16,756 nucleotides of DNA from Candidatus Pelagibacter sp. (lineage in GTDB: Bacteria > Pseudomonadota > Alphaproteobacteria > Pelagibacterales > Pelagibacteraceae): positions 1-16,756 of the forward strand of contig JAOHNF010000014.1 in assembly GCA_028103285.1 (NCBI GenBank). The letters are read 5' to 3'. Both the position numbers and the translations under genes were made by a program. The notes beneath the pieces are model-generated. The model did no database searches, was not told the DNA's origin, and saw only the letters and a program-made list of their open reading frames with translations. Position 1 is the stretch's first letter, and each line of letters begins with the position of its first letter. Below, piece after piece: positions 15,970-16,756 of this stretch.

Positions 15970-16756
15970 ATGGCAATATACGATTGTTTTCAATACTTCA
16001 ATGAAGATCATATGATTGATTTAAGAATGAATATCTTAAATGAGCATGTTGATTATTTTGTAATCTCAGAGTCAACTAAAACACATCAAGGTAATGACAA
16101 AAAAATTAATTTTAATTTAAAAAATTTTAAAAAATATGAAAAAAAAATTATCTATTTAGTGGCAGATTTTGATAAAGAAGAAAAATTTTTAAAACATATC
16201 GGAGGAGAATCTAAAATTGAACAACATCAAAGAAATAACATTGCAAATGGATTGCAAAAAGCAGAGGATAGTGATCTTATCATTTTATCAGATTCTGATG
16301 AGATACCAGACTTGACAAAATTAAATCTAATAAAACCTAGAACAAAATTTACCGCATTTTCACAAATGATGTTTATGTATAAGCTTAATTTACAAAATTT
16401 AAATGAAAGCAATTGGATAGGTTCAAAAATTTGTTTGAAAAAAAATTTTCCAAAACCTCAAACTCTTAGAGACTTAAAGTTTAAAGATTATCCATTTTGG
16501 CGAATTGATAAATCTAACTTACAAATAATCAAAGGTGGCTGGCATTTTTCATTTCTTCAAACCCCGCAGGATATTATAAAAAAAATTAAATCGTACTCAC
16601 ATGGAGAATTTAATACCGATGAAAATACTGATGAAAAAAAAATAAACGAAAAAATTAAAAGCAATAAAGATATTTTTGGTAGAGGATATGAATTAAAAGA
16701 AATTTCTATAGATAAGTCTTTTCCGGAATATATAGTAAAGAATAAAAATTTGTTAA
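15970..16756 (+). CDS. GT17-family glycosyltransferase, 3' end beyond the window
   Basis: A frame starting at ATG 15970 stays open to the window edge (262 codons), so the gene is incomplete here. The translation begins MAIYDCFQYFNEDHMIDLRM, followed by VDYFVISESTKTHQG (27-41), QHQRNNIANGL (85-95), ILSDSDEIPD (105-114) with an acidic DxDE that would bind metal-nucleotide sugar, and GGWHFSFL (189-196). This succession is the pattern of glycosyltransferase family 17, whose characterised members include the animal beta-1,4-N-acetylglucosaminyltransferase III. In bacteria the acceptor and sugar are generally unknown. It follows the probable oxygenase by 6 nt in the same run as the ABC exporter, which suggests a role in a surface or exported glycan (inference). 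No membrane segment or signal peptide is visible in the part present. Confidence 0.82.
   Translation, partial: MAIYDCFQYFNEDHMIDLRMNILNEHVDYFVISESTKTHQGNDKKINFNLKNFKKYEKKIIYLVADFDKEEKFLKHIGGESKIEQHQRNNIANGLQKAEDSDLIILSDSDEIPDLTKLNLIKPRTKFTAFSQMMFMYKLNLQNLNESNWIGSKICLKKNFPKPQTLRDLKFKDYPFWRIDKSNLQIIKGGWHFSFLQTPQDIIKKIKSYSHGEFNTDENTDEKKINEKIKSNKDIFGRGYELKEISIDKSFPEYIVKNKNLL

Noticed and set aside
16227..16412. Minus-strand frame of 61 codons at the right end
   Set aside because: It is antisense to the GT17 frame, which is open to the edge and carries the family motifs.
1..16756. tRNA, rRNA, CRISPR array, transposon ends or attachment sites
   Set aside because: No cloverleaf, rRNA core sequence, regularly spaced repeat, transposase or integrase was seen. 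Coding sequence fills nearly all of the window.

Overview
The window is a very AT-rich, tightly packed bacterial segment. It looks like a streamlined marine alphaproteobacterium of the SAR11/Pelagibacterales type. The grounds are low GC with lysine- and asparagine-rich proteins, almost no intergenic DNA (the longest gap is about 147 bp), gene ends that touch or overlap, few Shine-Dalgarno sequences, and an alphaproteobacterial-style gene set (two-subunit glycyl-tRNA synthetase, membrane-anchor-free S49 peptidase, xseB-ispA-dxs, long-form Sua5). The lineage is inferred from these traits and was not tested by a search. No rRNA, tRNA, CRISPR array, insertion sequence or phage gene was seen.

Layout. 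Positions 1-410 (+) hold the probable tail of an upstream gene and a small MarR-like winged-helix protein. Positions 432-6850 (-) are one operon transcribed leftwards: S49 peptidase, glyQ, glyS, ppdK, with junctions of 0, 6 and -1 nt. A 147-bp divergent control region containing three adjacent palindromes separates it from ispB (+, 6998-8011), the long-chain polyprenyl diphosphate synthase. pdxH (-) converges on ispB and diverges from aroC (+), which in turn converges on dxs. The dxs-ispA-xseB operon runs leftwards from 12763 to 9754. From 12785 to the right edge everything is on the + strand in one nearly gapless run: Sua5-type tRNA modification enzyme, ABC-2 transporter ATPase, its permease, a probable 2-oxoglutarate/Fe(II) oxygenase and a GT17-family glycosyltransferase cut off by the window end.

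How the genes fit together. Dxs makes DXP, the first MEP-pathway intermediate. IspA builds farnesyl diphosphate and IspB extends it to the ubiquinone side chain. AroC makes chorismate, a precursor of the quinone ring and the aromatic amino acids. PdxH finishes pyridoxal 5'-phosphate. The centre of the window is therefore an isoprenoid, quinone and cofactor block. The left operon joins glycyl-tRNA charging with pyruvate/PEP interconversion and a peptidase. The right end leaves conserved housekeeping genes for a more accessory set (exporter, oxygenase, glycosyltransferase) that may serve a cell-surface or secreted product. That last role is inference, and it is the least explained part of the window.
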